From JAXHTH01 sp034211115 (GTDB lineage: Bacteria > Planctomycetota > Phycisphaerae > Phycisphaerales > SM1A02): 14,214 bases of DNA. The DNA lies in the NCBI GenBank assembly GCA_034211115.1, contig JAXHTH010000293.1:1-14214 (forward strand), read 5' to 3'. A model generated the notes under the pieces. It was not told the origin of the DNA and did not search any database. It saw nothing but the letters and a program-made list of their open reading frames with translations. The position numbers and the translations under genes were made by a program. Each line of letters opens with the position of its first letter. The first letter of the stretch is position 1. Positions 14,167-14,214 of this stretch are shown here, one piece after another.

Positions 14167-14214
14167 ATGCGTGGACGAAGCGACCGGCAGCAGACGATGT
14201 TCGTGGCGTTCGAT
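14167..14214 (+). CDS. Transposase N-terminus, IS1182/IS5-like, cut by the window edge
   Basis: The last 48 bases encode MRGRSDRQQTMFVAFD and run off the right edge. This matches the typical opening of IS1182-like (DDE) transposases, which begin with a short M-[RK]-G-R-x-D-x-Q-x-x-[ML]-F motif before a conserved ERVPxDHPLR region that would lie outside the window. The ATG at 14167 has TGGAGG (14154-14159) seven bases upstream. The call rests on 16 residues and on the foreign-looking flank, so the exact IS family is uncertain. The element's left inverted repeat could not be identified without its right end. Confidence 0.6.
   Translation, partial: MRGRSDRQQTMFVAFD

Overview
The window is GC-rich bacterial DNA that most likely comes from a planctomycete, probably of the Phycisphaerae type. 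The evidence is two secreted proteins with dockerin-like EF-hand repeats ending in LLxxWG, an FHA protein next to a one-domain CxxC zinc ribbon, a DUF1844 protein, and a B. subtilis-type (b558) succinate dehydrogenase. This assignment is inference from gene content, not a database match.

Left part (1-3333): the minus-strand 5' part of purA (cut by the left edge), a small plus-strand zinc-ribbon gene, a minus-strand FHA gene, and hemW reading right. Centre-left (3420-5607): a two-gene minus-strand operon for exported proteins. The first is a 500-aa HAF-repeat protein with two dockerin-like repeats; 13 bp later comes a 223-aa protein with two more. Its leader (5673-5801) carries five TCCGGA-cored direct repeats about 30 bp apart. 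Centre (6118-9962): a DUF456 membrane protein (+), then sdhC-sdhA plus a 59-aa Cys/Trp-rich protein on the minus strand. No sdhB is adjacent. Right-centre (10071-12376): a DUF1844 gene (-) is divergent from a lipoprotein gene resembling SurA/PpiC chaperone-isomerases, which overlaps yraN by ATGA.

Right end (12450-14214): an exported-protein gene starts normally, but its last ~50-60 codons switch to AT-richer, rare-codon sequence. About 1 kb without a convincing gene follows. Then come a 15-codon ORF with a strong ribosome binding site, a 19-bp palindrome, and the first 16 codons of a transposase cut by the right edge. I read this as the edge of an accessory or mobile segment that replaced the 3' end of the exported-protein gene.

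I found no CRISPR array, rRNA, tRNA or known defence system. The least explained items are the TCCGGA repeat array, the sdhCA locus with its small Cys/Trp protein in place of sdhB, and the leader-ORF/palindrome/transposase arrangement at the right edge.
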